A DNA stretch of 64,000 nucleotides from Sporosarcina limicola (GTDB lineage Bacteria; Bacillota; Bacilli; Bacillales_A; Planococcaceae). The notes beneath the pieces were generated by a model. That model saw only the letters and a list, made by a program, of their open reading frames with translations, searched no databases and was not told the origin of the DNA. Position 1 is the stretch's first letter. Every line of letters starts with the position of its first letter. The translations under genes were made by a program, and so were the position numbers. The stretch covers positions 18,933 to 82,932 of the forward strand of contig NZ_JADBEL010000019.1 in NCBI RefSeq assembly GCF_014873855.1, given 5' to 3'. This document shows positions 23,667 through 32,022 of the stretch, in pieces.

Positions 23667-24596
23667 CTATTTACTATTCCGATTTAATCTTTTCATCCAT
23701 TTTTCCATTTTTATTATAACGGATTCTAGTAAAATAGAGATTGTGAAAAAGTGTAGTGAAAAGCATCTCTTACTAGGTTGTATCGCAAGGCCCCACATAA
23801 TGATGCCGGACATTATAGGACTTACTTTCGGGTTATGTTTTCTTACACTTTCCATCCTGTCCTCTATTATTCGTTTCGATATATCTAATGGAGCGACACC
23901 ACTAAGTGAATAGTAAAAAGTAGCCGCCAAGCTATAGATATCAGAGGATACCCCTTGTTTTGAACTCGCAGAATAAAGCTCCAATGGTGAATAGCCAGAA
24001 GTAGTAAATATCGTATGGCCCTCAACTTTTTTATAATAAACGGCTGAACCAAAATCAAGAATCCGAGGGTTCCCTTCGTTATCTATCATGATATTACTGG
24101 GTTTTATATCCCGATGAATAATACCCTTTTTGTGAATATAACCGACGGCTTCTATTAAAGGAATCAAGGTTTTATAAAAAAAATCGGAACTATAATCCCA
24201 TTGGTTTTCTTTAATATATTGATCAAGAAGCTTACCTTCACAGTACGCCATTATAATATAAGCCGAGCCATTTTCTTCGAAGTGATCGTGGTATTGTACA
24301 ATATTTCCATGAGTTAGTTCTTTTAGGACGAGGGCTTCATCTAGAAAAATCTGCATCCAATCTGCATACTTCTTTTTGGTTGAGGGCAATCGGCTAATAA
24401 TAGTTTGATGATCCAAATCGCGCAAAGCGAGTTTTCTTGGAAAATATTCTTTAATGACCTGAGTTTCCTTCGTCTTTATGTTTTCTCCTATGTAAACAAT
24501 CGACAATTCACTTCTCGAAATGACTTTATTTACTTTATATATATTTTTCAGTAAAGTATTTTCTTTTAGACTAATCCCATCTTGAATGGTAACCAT
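23667..24596 (-). CDS. Ser/Thr protein kinase (PpkA-like position)
   Basis: 309 residues from ATG at 24596 (GGAGG upstream). It has a Hanks-type kinase core: TQVIKEYFPRKLA carries the ATP lysine, GYIHKKGIIHRDIKPSN the catalytic loop, RILDFGSAVYY the DFG, and TSGYSPLELYS the activation-segment end. The domain ends at AIQPSKRC, then a hydrophobic stretch (FSLHFFTISILLESVII) and a basic tail, which could be a membrane-associating tail or the product of a late frameshift. No PASTA or VWA domain. It heads the operon, as PpkA does the phospho-switch of T6SS. Confidence 0.8.
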   Translation of the reverse strand: MVTIQDGISLKENTLLKNIYKVNKVISRSELSIVYIGENIKTKETQVIKEYFPRKLALRDLDHQTIISRLPSTKKKYADWMQIFLDEALVLKELTHGNIVQYHDHFEENGSAYIIMAYCEGKLLDQYIKENQWDYSSDFFYKTLIPLIEAVGYIHKKGIIHRDIKPSNIMIDNEGNPRILDFGSAVYYKKVEGHTIFTTSGYSPLELYSASSKQGVSSDIYSLAATFYYSLSGVAPLDISKRIIEDRMESVRKHNPKVSPIMSGIIMWGLAIQPSKRCFSLHFFTISILLESVIIKMEKWMKRLNRNSK

Positions 24597-24998
24597 TGGA
24601 TTTCCTCCTTCACATCTTTTTATAGCCATAATACACTATTTTTGTAATTTAAATAGCTACTTTACTCAAAATCGAGTTTCTTCTAATCCATGAATCAAAG
24701 TTCCTCATAACGTAAACCGACTGCTACTACCGCTCGGGACTTGTCTCCTTTAGACTCTATCCATGCTAGACGCACAAAAAAAAAGCCGATTAATCCTACA
24801 AAGGATCCATCGGCTTTTAAAAGTAACTTGTGTCACGTCTGTTGATTAACCATTTACTTGCATAAAACACTTGGGAGAAGGACTTGGGGAAACCTACATT
24901 TTCACTGGACTATTTCCGGTTCGCTTTCGGCAACATATTCGCTAATTCCTCAGCAATGCCAGCCTCCGCCCTCGACACAAGGTTTGATTTTTAGGGAG
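24597..24998. other. Intergenic with terminator and a possible gene remnant
   Basis: On the minus strand 24909-24990 reads open for about 24 codons (VSRAEAGIAEELANMLPKAN and a stop) without a start; it may be the tail of a lost gene. A terminator sits at 24775-24820. A weak TTGAGT-17-TACAAA could be the kinase promoter. Nothing else is visible. Confidence 0.3.
24775..24820 (-). terminator. Terminator downstream of the VanS-like gene
   Basis: The arms AAAAGCCGAT (24781-24790) and ATCGGCTTTT (24809-24818) pair. On the minus strand a run of nine U follows. Confidence 0.75.
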
Positions 24999-26102
24999 CT
25001 ATACATTAAGCCATTTTAAGTAAACGGCAAAAACTGTTTTTTCCTCTTCACTTATGACTTTTATTTCCCCATCGTGCATGTCGACTATACTTTTGGCAAT
25101 AGCAAGCCCCAATCCAGAACTATCAGAATGTAAGCCCCGTGATTTATCGACCTGATAAAACCTTTCGAAAATATGAGGTAGATCCATCGCTCGGATTGGC
25201 TCCCCGTAACTTGTCACTTCTACTACAATATCATCATCTTTCACATAAGCAGAAATATCGATTTGTTTTTTCTTTGTTCCATACTTTAAAGCATTCGACA
25301 ACAAGTTCTCAAAAACCCGTATTAAAAGATTTCCATCTGCTTCTATAATAAGTGCTTCAGAACTATACGTCTCTTTACAAACAAACTGCATTTGCTCAAA
25401 CTGTATTCGATAATGCTCGGCAAGTTGACCTAGCATTTCCTTTATATTAAGTGGTACCTTCTCTACTGTAAGCTGATGATTTTGTACGCGCGTATATTCA
25501 AATAAATCCTGAATCAACCTATGCAGTTTCGTAGATTTCTCATAAGCAATATCGATATAATACCTAAGTTCTACTTCATCTTTATAGTTGTCTTCTATAA
25601 TAAGCGCCAAATAACCAAGTATAGATGTTAAAGGCGTGCGAAGGTCGTGAGAGACATTGGTAATAAGATCATTTTTTGTTTTCTGAGCACTGCGTTCTTC
25701 CTCTATTACTGTATCCATCTTATTGATAATCATATTGATGCTTTCTGTTAATCGCACTAAATTTTTATCTCGATAGACAGGTATAACTCTTTTTTCTGGG
25801 TTGATTACATACTTTTTCGTATCTGCAATAAGTTGATTGAGATCTTTTAAAAACACTCTTCTTTTCTCATGTTTATAAAATAGAAAGAAATAAAACATTG
25901 CCAACAATATAAAGCATAACTGTTTAAGGAAGAATGGCCAAGGGGAATCAAGGACATTAAAAACTCTTCTTTTACCAATCAAATTAATGAACTCCATTAC
26001 CATTCCACTGCCGACAGTTGATTGGATAACATAACCTATAACTGCATTAATTAGTATACTCAAAGAAGCTGCTGACAGGATTGTAGCTAGTATGACCCCC
26101 AT
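24999..26102 (-). CDS. VanS-like sensor histidine kinase
   Basis: About 367 residues from ATG at 26102 (GGAGG at 6 nt; the frame stays open to a TTG at 26171). Two membrane helices (ATILSAASLSILINAVIGYV and QLCFILLAMFYFFLFY) flank a short extracytoplasmic loop. The kinase core has the H box LITNVSHDLRTPLTSILGYL, the N box FENLLSNALKYGTK and the G box HSDSSGLGLAIAK. The H box and architecture match VanS-type kinases. It is downstream of its response regulator by 47 bp. It likely senses cell-wall stress or a wall antibiotic and controls the divergent operon. Confidence 0.8.
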   Translation of the reverse strand: MGVILATILSAASLSILINAVIGYVIQSTVGSGMVMEFINLIGKRRVFNVLDSPWPFFLKQLCFILLAMFYFFLFYKHEKRRVFLKDLNQLIADTKKYVINPEKRVIPVYRDKNLVRLTESINMIINKMDTVIEEERSAQKTKNDLITNVSHDLRTPLTSILGYLALIIEDNYKDEVELRYYIDIAYEKSTKLHRLIQDLFEYTRVQNHQLTVEKVPLNIKEMLGQLAEHYRIQFEQMQFVCKETYSSEALIIEADGNLLIRVFENLLSNALKYGTKKKQIDISAYVKDDDIVVEVTSYGEPIRAMDLPHIFERFYQVDKSRGLHSDSSGLGLAIAKSIVDMHDGEIKVISEEEKTVFAVYLKWLNV

Positions 26103-26148
26103 GAAAAGCCTCCACCTTGAGACAGACCTGACCTCAATTACCCACGCT

Positions 26149-26844
26149 TTAATAGTCAATTTTATAACCAACTCCCCAAACAGTCACAATCATTTTTTCT
26201 CCATTTAATGCTTTATCAAGTTTTGCCCTTAAATTGCTTATATGAACCATAACCGTTTTGCTTTGATAGATTTCCTGCTCATTCCATACCAGCTGGAAGA
26301 TATCTTCAGAACTAAAAACCCGTCCAGGTTTGCTACAAAGTAAGCATAGAATATCAAATTCAATCGCTGTCAGGCTTAATGGAATTCCGGCAATACTGAC
26401 TGTATGTTTTTGTTTATTTATTTCTAAAGGCCCTACATGTAATCCTTCTTGAGATATACCCGAAGTACTTTGTGAAAAACCTGATCGCCGAAGTAATGCC
26501 TTCACTCGTGCAATTAGCTCCAAAGGATTAAATGGTTTAACAAGGTAATCATCAGCACCCATCGCGAGACCATAAATCTTGTCCATATCCTCTGCTTTAG
26601 CACTTAACATTAAGATTGGAACAGTTTGATTACCCTGACGAATTTCACGGCAAACCACAATTCCATCCTTTTTCGGCATCATGACATCTAGAATAATCAA
26701 ATCAGCCGGAATATTTGACAGTATTTTCAAACCTTCTTCCCCATCATGAGCTAAATGAACCTCGTAATGTTCCATTTCCAAATAAATTCGTAGCAAATTC
26801 GTAATATCTTTATCATCATCTAGTACTAAAATAACTGCCCCCAT
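26149..26844 (-). CDS. VanR-like OmpR-family response regulator
   Basis: 231 residues. The receiver domain has LVLDDDKDI (acid pocket), the phospho-acceptor in ADLIILDVMMPKKDG, and GADDYLVKPFNPLEL. The C-terminal winged helix spans ~135-231 (LTAIEFDILCLLCSKPGRVF, VMVHISNLRAKLD, WGVGYKIDY). Together with the VanS-like kinase it resembles VanRS. It diverges from the carboxypeptidase-ligase-murF-racemase operon, and an 11-bp-phased direct repeat lies between them. Confidence 0.85.
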   Translation of the reverse strand: MGAVILVLDDDKDITNLLRIYLEMEHYEVHLAHDGEEGLKILSNIPADLIILDVMMPKKDGIVVCREIRQGNQTVPILMLSAKAEDMDKIYGLAMGADDYLVKPFNPLELIARVKALLRRSGFSQSTSGISQEGLHVGPLEINKQKHTVSIAGIPLSLTAIEFDILCLLCSKPGRVFSSEDIFQLVWNEQEIYQSKTVMVHISNLRAKLDKALNGEKMIVTVWGVGYKIDY

Positions 26845-26946
26845 AAGCTATCACCGCCTCTTCATTCTGAAATCTCATTTCATTATAAACATAGTTCCAC
26901 GCAAATAACTATAGACAACACATTCAATCCATTCTCCTATGCAAAT

Positions 26947-26963
26947 CTTTAGAAATTCTTTAG
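26947..26963. promoter_or_regulatory. Phased direct repeat, candidate response-regulator site
   Basis: CTTTAG occurs at 26947-26952 and 26958-26963, exactly 11 bp apart, one helical turn, as OmpR-family proteins bind. It lies in the 204-bp divergent region between the VanR-like gene and the cell-wall operon. Confidence 0.4.
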
Positions 26964-27048
26964 CTTTTCTTTCTTCTTTATTAATTTCTGCTCGTTACAA
27001 TGTGGTTATGTTGATAAATACTACAAGAAAAAAGGGGGAGGAAAGAAA

Positions 27049-27996
27049 ATGAATGGTCGAAAGTTAAGAGCAAAAGCACGATTATTAATTATTCTTATCG
27101 TGTTGCTAGGAGGCTGTTTGGGGGTTTACATATTTAGTCCAAATGTTCAGGACCTTACTAAACCAGCATTTAAGCTCGCTAAACAATCACTAAAGGTCGC
27201 TTTACCTTTACAAAATAGCTCTATAATCAAGGGGAACTCAGCAATCTTAATTGATGCATCCACAGGAAATGTAGTAGTAGAGCAGGATGCAGATATTGCG
27301 TTTCCTATTGCAAGTATGTCAAAAATAATGACAGAGTATCTCGTACAGGAGCAGATTGAAGACGGGACTATCCATTGGGATGATCAAGTACAGATGACTG
27401 AAAGCGCAAATAACATCGATTCTAGAGCATCTAAAATCTATGTCAAACCTAGAGATTTTCTAACAATTCGGGACCTGTATAGCGCGATGGTCATATCTTC
27501 TGCAAACAATGCTACAAAAGTTTTAGCAGAGCATATAGCTGGCACAGAAGAAGAATTTGCACGGTTAATGAATGACAAGGCACGAGAAATGGGCTTGTCC
27601 GATAAAACTCACTTTGTAAATTCTACCGGATTGCCTAATGCAGATCACACTGAAAACCAAATGACAGCTAAAGATGTCGCACAACTAGCTTATCAATTAT
27701 TACTGGATTTTCCCGAAGTAGTAGAAACAACCAAACTCACTAAATACAGACTGGCATTCGATGGTACAGTTTTAAGGAATTCAAATTCTATGCTATTTCC
27801 CGAAAATCAAGATCTCTATTTTGAACAGGTGGATGGATTAAAAACAGGATTTACGGAGGCTGCTGGCTATTGCTTTACAGGAACAGCAAAACTAGGAGAT
27901 AAACGGCTCATTTCGGTCGTAATGGGAGCTAAAAGTGATGAAGCCCGTTTTCTTGAGACACATAAGCTATTTTCATTCGGATTCAAGAATTTTTAA
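27049..27996 (+). CDS. D-Ala-D-Ala carboxypeptidase (DacA-type, membrane-anchored)
   Basis: 315 residues, GGGGGAGG before ATG. An N-terminal helix (LLIILIVLLGGCLGVYIF) anchors or secretes it. The serine-peptidase S11 motifs are present: SMSKIM (SxxK), SSANNATKVLAEHIAG (SxN) and GLKTGFTEAAGYCF (KTG). It removes the terminal D-Ala from peptidoglycan stem peptides outside the membrane. As first gene of an operon with a ligase, MurF and a racemase, it fits removal of ordinary D-Ala-D-Ala ends, as VanY/VanX do in van clusters. It lacks the C-terminal amphipathic PBP5 domain. Confidence 0.85.
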   Translation: MNGRKLRAKARLLIILIVLLGGCLGVYIFSPNVQDLTKPAFKLAKQSLKVALPLQNSSIIKGNSAILIDASTGNVVVEQDADIAFPIASMSKIMTEYLVQEQIEDGTIHWDDQVQMTESANNIDSRASKIYVKPRDFLTIRDLYSAMVISSANNATKVLAEHIAGTEEEFARLMNDKAREMGLSDKTHFVNSTGLPNADHTENQMTAKDVAQLAYQLLLDFPEVVETTKLTKYRLAFDGTVLRNSNSMLFPENQDLYFEQVDGLKTGFTEAAGYCFTGTAKLGDKRLISVVMGAKSDEARFLETHKLFSFGFKNF

Positions 27997-28151
27997 CCTA
28001 CATTTCGGATGAAGGAGAATCTGGAGGCTCCCTTTCTATACCGAGTGTCAACGGAAAACGATGGATTTCAATAATCGTAGCGATCTAAATTTTCCCTTAA
28101 TTAATGAGGAATGAACATCATTAAAAATACAGTAGTAGCCGGAGGTAGGAA

Positions 28152-29228
28152 ATGAAGAAAAAAGTATTTGTGTTATACGGAGGGAAGTCCGCAGAACATC
28201 AGGTTTCTTTAGATTCTGCATTAAATGTGATAAATGAATTAAACAAAGATATGTATGATGTTCTCGCCATCTATATTTCTCAAGAAGGAAAATGGAGCCT
28301 GCCACATAAAGTTGGCCGAAAAAATTTACAAAGTCATCAACTTATTATGGATACACACGACGATTTACGAATGTCGATTCGCAAATTTTTAAAGGGCGAT
28401 TTCGATGAAAATAGCATCATATTCCCGATTTTGCACGGAACATTTGGAGAAGATGGAAAATTGCAAGGGTTGTTGGAAATGTTAGATATCCCCTACGTCG
28501 GAAATGGTGTTTTGGCTTCATCAGTTGGAATGGACAAAGTGATGTCTAAGAAGGCTTTTGAAGCTCATAGCATTCCACAAGCGCCTTATGTGTACTACAA
28601 TCGCAATTCTTTTAAAGAAAATGCAAGTACTTACGTAAATGTAATTAACACAGTAATCGGATTTCCGTGTTATGTTAAACCTGCAAATATGGGATCGAGT
28701 GTTGGGATTAGTTATTGTCATGACGATTCAGAAATAATGAAAGCCATTTCTACCGCGTTTATATATGATGACAAAATTCTAATTGAAAAAGAAATCATTG
28801 GTAAAGAAGTCATTATTGGGATTACAGGAAACCATTCACTTCGTTGTTCACTTGCGGGTGAATGGCAAAGAGAGCAGCAATTCTTCAAATATGACGATAA
28901 ATATCTGGACGACCACTTAACACCGCAAATACCAGCGATTATTCCAGATGATACCTATCTAAAATTATGCAGTTATGCGAAAGAAGCATTTAAAGCGTTA
29001 GATGGCGCAGGACTTATGAGGATTGACTTCTTTGTGACAAAAGATCAAACCATTTATTTAAATGAAGTCAATACATTACCAGGATTCACAAAACACAGCA
29101 TGTTCCCGATTCTTTTTGAGAGAACGGAAAATCTGTCGTATTCAGGATTATTAGATCGGCTAATTACGTTAGGGTTTAATCAACATCAAAAGAAAAATGA
29201 CCTGCAATTTAGGAGGGTAGAAGCATGA
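28152..29228 (+). CDS. D-alanine-D-alanine ligase family enzyme
   Basis: 358 residues, GGAGG before ATG. ATP-grasp fold: GKSAEHQVSLDSA at the start, HGTFGEDGKLQGLLEMLDI, KPANMGSSVGISYCHDD, and the metal/substrate end INEVNTLPGFTKHSMFP (here LNEVNTLPGFT). The omega-loop reads FFKYDDKYLDD, with the Lys-Tyr typical of D-Ala-D-Ala or D-Ala-D-Ser ligases, not the His of D-lactate ligases such as VanA. It joins two D-amino acids for MurF. It overlaps murF by 4 bp (ATGA). It is probably a second, inducible ligase; the exact second substrate is open. Confidence 0.8.
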   Translation: MKKKVFVLYGGKSAEHQVSLDSALNVINELNKDMYDVLAIYISQEGKWSLPHKVGRKNLQSHQLIMDTHDDLRMSIRKFLKGDFDENSIIFPILHGTFGEDGKLQGLLEMLDIPYVGNGVLASSVGMDKVMSKKAFEAHSIPQAPYVYYNRNSFKENASTYVNVINTVIGFPCYVKPANMGSSVGISYCHDDSEIMKAISTAFIYDDKILIEKEIIGKEVIIGITGNHSLRCSLAGEWQREQQFFKYDDKYLDDHLTPQIPAIIPDDTYLKLCSYAKEAFKALDGAGLMRIDFFVTKDQTIYLNEVNTLPGFTKHSMFPILFERTENLSYSGLLDRLITLGFNQHQKKNDLQFRRVEA

Positions 29229-30601
29229 TTAAAAGAGCATTAACTAATGTAACGGACATGCTACATGACAGTTACTTAAAAGGTCATAATGTTGTTATTC
29301 ATGGCGTATCGATTGATTCTAGAGCTATTTCAAAAGGAAATCTGTTTATCCCACTAATTGGTCCGAATAGCAATGGACATCATTATAGTAAAAGTGCTAT
29401 TGACAACGGAGCCGTAGCATCACTTTGGAACAAAAACGAGCCTAATCCTCCTACAGACATTCCTTTAATCTTTGTAGAAGATACATTAGCTGCATTGCAA
29501 CAATTAGCGGGTTCATATAGACAACAATTGCAACAAACTACCTTTATTGGCATTACAGGAAGTAACGGAAAAACCTCTACGAAGGATATTCTTCATAGCA
29601 TTTTAAGTACAAGTTTTAGAACGCAGAAAACACAGGGCAATTTCAACAATGAAATTGGCGTTCCACTAACTCTTTTACAGCTGTATGAAGATGTAGAAAT
29701 AGTTGTAGTAGAAATGGGCATGGATCATAAGGGGGACATCGCATTTCTAAGTAAAATGGTCCAACCAGATATTGCTATTATATCCAATATAGGAAATGCA
29801 CATCTTATTTCATTAGGTTCTCTGGAAAATATTGCAGAAGAAAAAGTGAATATCGTTAGAGGACTTAAGAAGGATGGATTATTATTATTCAATGGTGACC
29901 TACCTTTAGTCACCACAAAAGTAAAAAAGCATAAATATAAACACTATTCGTTTGGAATACACGAGAGCAATGATCTTTTTCTTACATCATGTCGACAAAC
30001 TTCAACCTCGGTTTTGTTTACAATTTCAGATAATCACTTCGAATTTAATTTACCACTCATTGGACAGCATCAAGCGATTAATTGCTTACCTGCCATAATG
30101 ATTGCAAAAATTTTAAAGATGTCAAATGAACTGATTCAAGTTGGTTTGAGTGAGGTCGAGTTGACCGAACAGCGAAATGAAGTGAAAAAAATTGGCAACA
30201 TTACAATTATCAATGATACCTACAAGTCAAACCCTGAAAGTGTGCAAGCGGCTCTTGATACACTCGGCTCCTTAACAAGCAGTCATAGAAAATTATTTAT
30301 TATGGGTGATATGCTGGATATGGGAGATCAGGATATCAAACTTCATAAACAAGTTGGTGAGTATTTGTCACATAAAAAAATTGATACAGTATATGGTTAT
30401 GGAGAACTCACAAGGTACACAATTGCTTCCGCAAAACAGAATTTCCCCCAAGGAAAAGCAATTCTTTTCACAGAGGAAGCCCGTTTAATTGATGCAATAC
30501 TCGACTATACGAAAGAACCCTGTATTCTACTGTTTAAAGCATCTAGAACACTTCAATTCGAAAGACTAGTAAAAGTCATAGAAAGGAGAATAACGCGATG
30601 A
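29225..30601 (+). CDS. murF: UDP-MurNAc-tripeptide:D-Ala-D-X ligase (MurF paralogue)
   Basis: 458 residues. Mur ligase fold: N-terminal uridine domain (VSIDSRAISKGNLFIPL), P-loop IGITGSNGKTSTKDIL near 113, VVEMGMDHKGDIAFL, and INDTYKSNPESVQAAL in the C-terminal domain. It adds the dipeptide made by the upstream ligase to UDP-MurNAc-tripeptide in the cytoplasm. Coupled to both neighbours by ATGA overlaps. Being in a VanRS-controlled operon rather than the dcw cluster, it is probably an alternative MurF specialised for the alternative dipeptide. Confidence 0.85.
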   Translation: MIKRALTNVTDMLHDSYLKGHNVVIHGVSIDSRAISKGNLFIPLIGPNSNGHHYSKSAIDNGAVASLWNKNEPNPPTDIPLIFVEDTLAALQQLAGSYRQQLQQTTFIGITGSNGKTSTKDILHSILSTSFRTQKTQGNFNNEIGVPLTLLQLYEDVEIVVVEMGMDHKGDIAFLSKMVQPDIAIISNIGNAHLISLGSLENIAEEKVNIVRGLKKDGLLLFNGDLPLVTTKVKKHKYKHYSFGIHESNDLFLTSCRQTSTSVLFTISDNHFEFNLPLIGQHQAINCLPAIMIAKILKMSNELIQVGLSEVELTEQRNEVKKIGNITIINDTYKSNPESVQAALDTLGSLTSSHRKLFIMGDMLDMGDQDIKLHKQVGEYLSHKKIDTVYGYGELTRYTIASAKQNFPQGKAILFTEEARLIDAILDYTKEPCILLFKASRTLQFERLVKVIERRITR

Positions 30602-31683
30602 AACCACAATTACAAATGGATATAAATAAAATCAAACACAATGTAAGAGAGTTAGTGAAAAAAGCGAATGACAAAAATATCACAATAACAGGTATCACCA
30701 AAGGGGTTTGTGGAAATATCGATTTCGCAACGGCACTTGTTGAAGCAGGCGTCGATTATTTAGCAGACTCACGAATGGAAAACTTGAAAAAAATCAGCTT
30801 TCTTGATATAAAAAAAATGCTGCTTCGTTCTCCTAAGATGAGTGAAGTGAACGAAGTTGTTCAATACGCTGACTATAGCCTAAACTCGGAAATCGTAGTG
30901 ATTGAAGCGTTATCAGAAGCTGCTCTGTCGCAAGATAAAATCCATAATGTAATTCTAATGATCGATGTTGGAGATCTTCGAGAAGGTATTTGGTTTGAAG
31001 ATGAGCAAATTATCTATCGTACAATCAGTGCTATTTTACAATTAAAAGGTGTTCATTTAGTTGGAATTGGAACTAATCTAACGTGCTTTGGTGGGATTAT
31101 CCCAACGCAAGAAAACTACGGATTTATTACTCGTCTTGCAGCAACTATACGCCAAACATTTGGTATCGAGTTACCACTGGTTTCAGGTGGAAATTCAAGT
31201 AGCCTTCATATGCTCTATGGAGGAGTCATTCCTATAGGTGTTACTAATTTAAGAGTGAATCAGTCAATTTTTTTAGGAACGGAAATTGCTCACGGTCACT
31301 ATTTGGAGAATTGGGAGTCTGATGTTATACGCTTACAAGCAGAGATCATTGAATTACAGACTAAGCCCTCATTACCTCAAGGTAAAAAAGCTTACATGAA
31401 TGCTTTCGGAAAACCACTTTCACCAATTGATAAAGGAATTAGAAAGAGAGCCATTCTAGCAATTGGCAGACAAGATATTGATATTAACGGATTAAAAGCG
31501 ATTGATGAAGGAATTACTGTAGAGGGAGCAAGTAGTGATCATTTGATTGTTGACGTGACAGATAGTAATCAAAGTTATGAAGTCGGTAATAGGGTTAGTT
31601 TCCGATTAGTTACCTATGCAAGCGTGCTTTCTGGAATGGCCTCTTCCTATATTGATCATGTGAGTATTCATAAAACAGTATAA
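30598..31683 (+). CDS. Alanine/ornithine racemase-family PLP enzyme
   Basis: 361 residues. The PLP-barrel fold has the Schiff-base lysine in ITGITKGVCGN (near residue 35), then ILMIDVGDLREGIW, ELPLVSGGNSSSLHMLYGG and RVNQSIFLGTE. It is closer in pattern to ornithine racemase/YhfX-type enzymes than to classical Alr. It would make a D-amino acid from an L-form. As the last gene of the operon with ligase and MurF, it could supply the D-residue used in an altered peptidoglycan end. Substrate (Ala, Ser, Orn or other) cannot be read from the sequence. Confidence 0.75.
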   Translation: MKPQLQMDINKIKHNVRELVKKANDKNITITGITKGVCGNIDFATALVEAGVDYLADSRMENLKKISFLDIKKMLLRSPKMSEVNEVVQYADYSLNSEIVVIEALSEAALSQDKIHNVILMIDVGDLREGIWFEDEQIIYRTISAILQLKGVHLVGIGTNLTCFGGIIPTQENYGFITRLAATIRQTFGIELPLVSGGNSSSLHMLYGGVIPIGVTNLRVNQSIFLGTEIAHGHYLENWESDVIRLQAEIIELQTKPSLPQGKKAYMNAFGKPLSPIDKGIRKRAILAIGRQDIDINGLKAIDEGITVEGASSDHLIVDVTDSNQSYEVGNRVSFRLVTYASVLSGMASSYIDHVSIHKTV

Positions 31684-32022
31684 TGCAATAGATCTAGCGC
31701 GTGTCCTAGCAGACTTTTTGGTCATTTGTATTCATTCAGATCCACTGACTCATTACTCTGATACGATTTGCTATTTAAATTATTTAACCCTGGAAAAGGC
31801 CTACTCATTACATTTGCTTTATATTTGGTTGGAACGTTAGTCCAATCTTAATTTTTACATATCTATATAAGTTGAACGTATGAATAACTATAGTATAATA
31901 TACAAAACAGCTCCCTATCAATTGATAGGGAGCTGTTTTTCTTTGTAGCTTCCGGCAAAATTAAAACTTTGTCGGAAGCACTTGGTAATTCCAAACGTAT
32001 TTCAGGGCTGCCCAACTCCCTT
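31684..32022. other. Convergent intergenic region
   Basis: Holds the bidirectional terminator at 31904-31942 and, at 31866-31879, the sequence TATATAAGTTGAACG, repeated near 42095 (see the MITE-like element). No gene is visible. Confidence 0.5.
31904..31942. terminator. Bidirectional terminator (cell-wall operon / lutABC)
   Basis: Perfect 18-base arms, the left one reading AAAACAGCTCCCTATCAA and the right its complement, are followed by T on the plus strand and preceded by A, so it can stop transcription from both convergent operons. Confidence 0.85.

Noticed and set aside
31..24596. Prophage or defective tailed phage
   Set aside because: No capsid, portal, terminase, holin, endolysin or integrase genes, and the locus holds kinase, phosphatase, FHA and chaperone genes not typical of phages.
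27996..28152. Possible gene between carboxypeptidase and ligase
   Set aside because: Only a short gap with the ligase ribosome site. The minus-strand frame there is a shadow of the ligase.
28152..29228. VanA-type D-Ala-D-Lac ligase
   Set aside because: The omega-loop has FFKYDDKY rather than the histidine of D-lactate ligases, and no VanH-like dehydrogenase is present.
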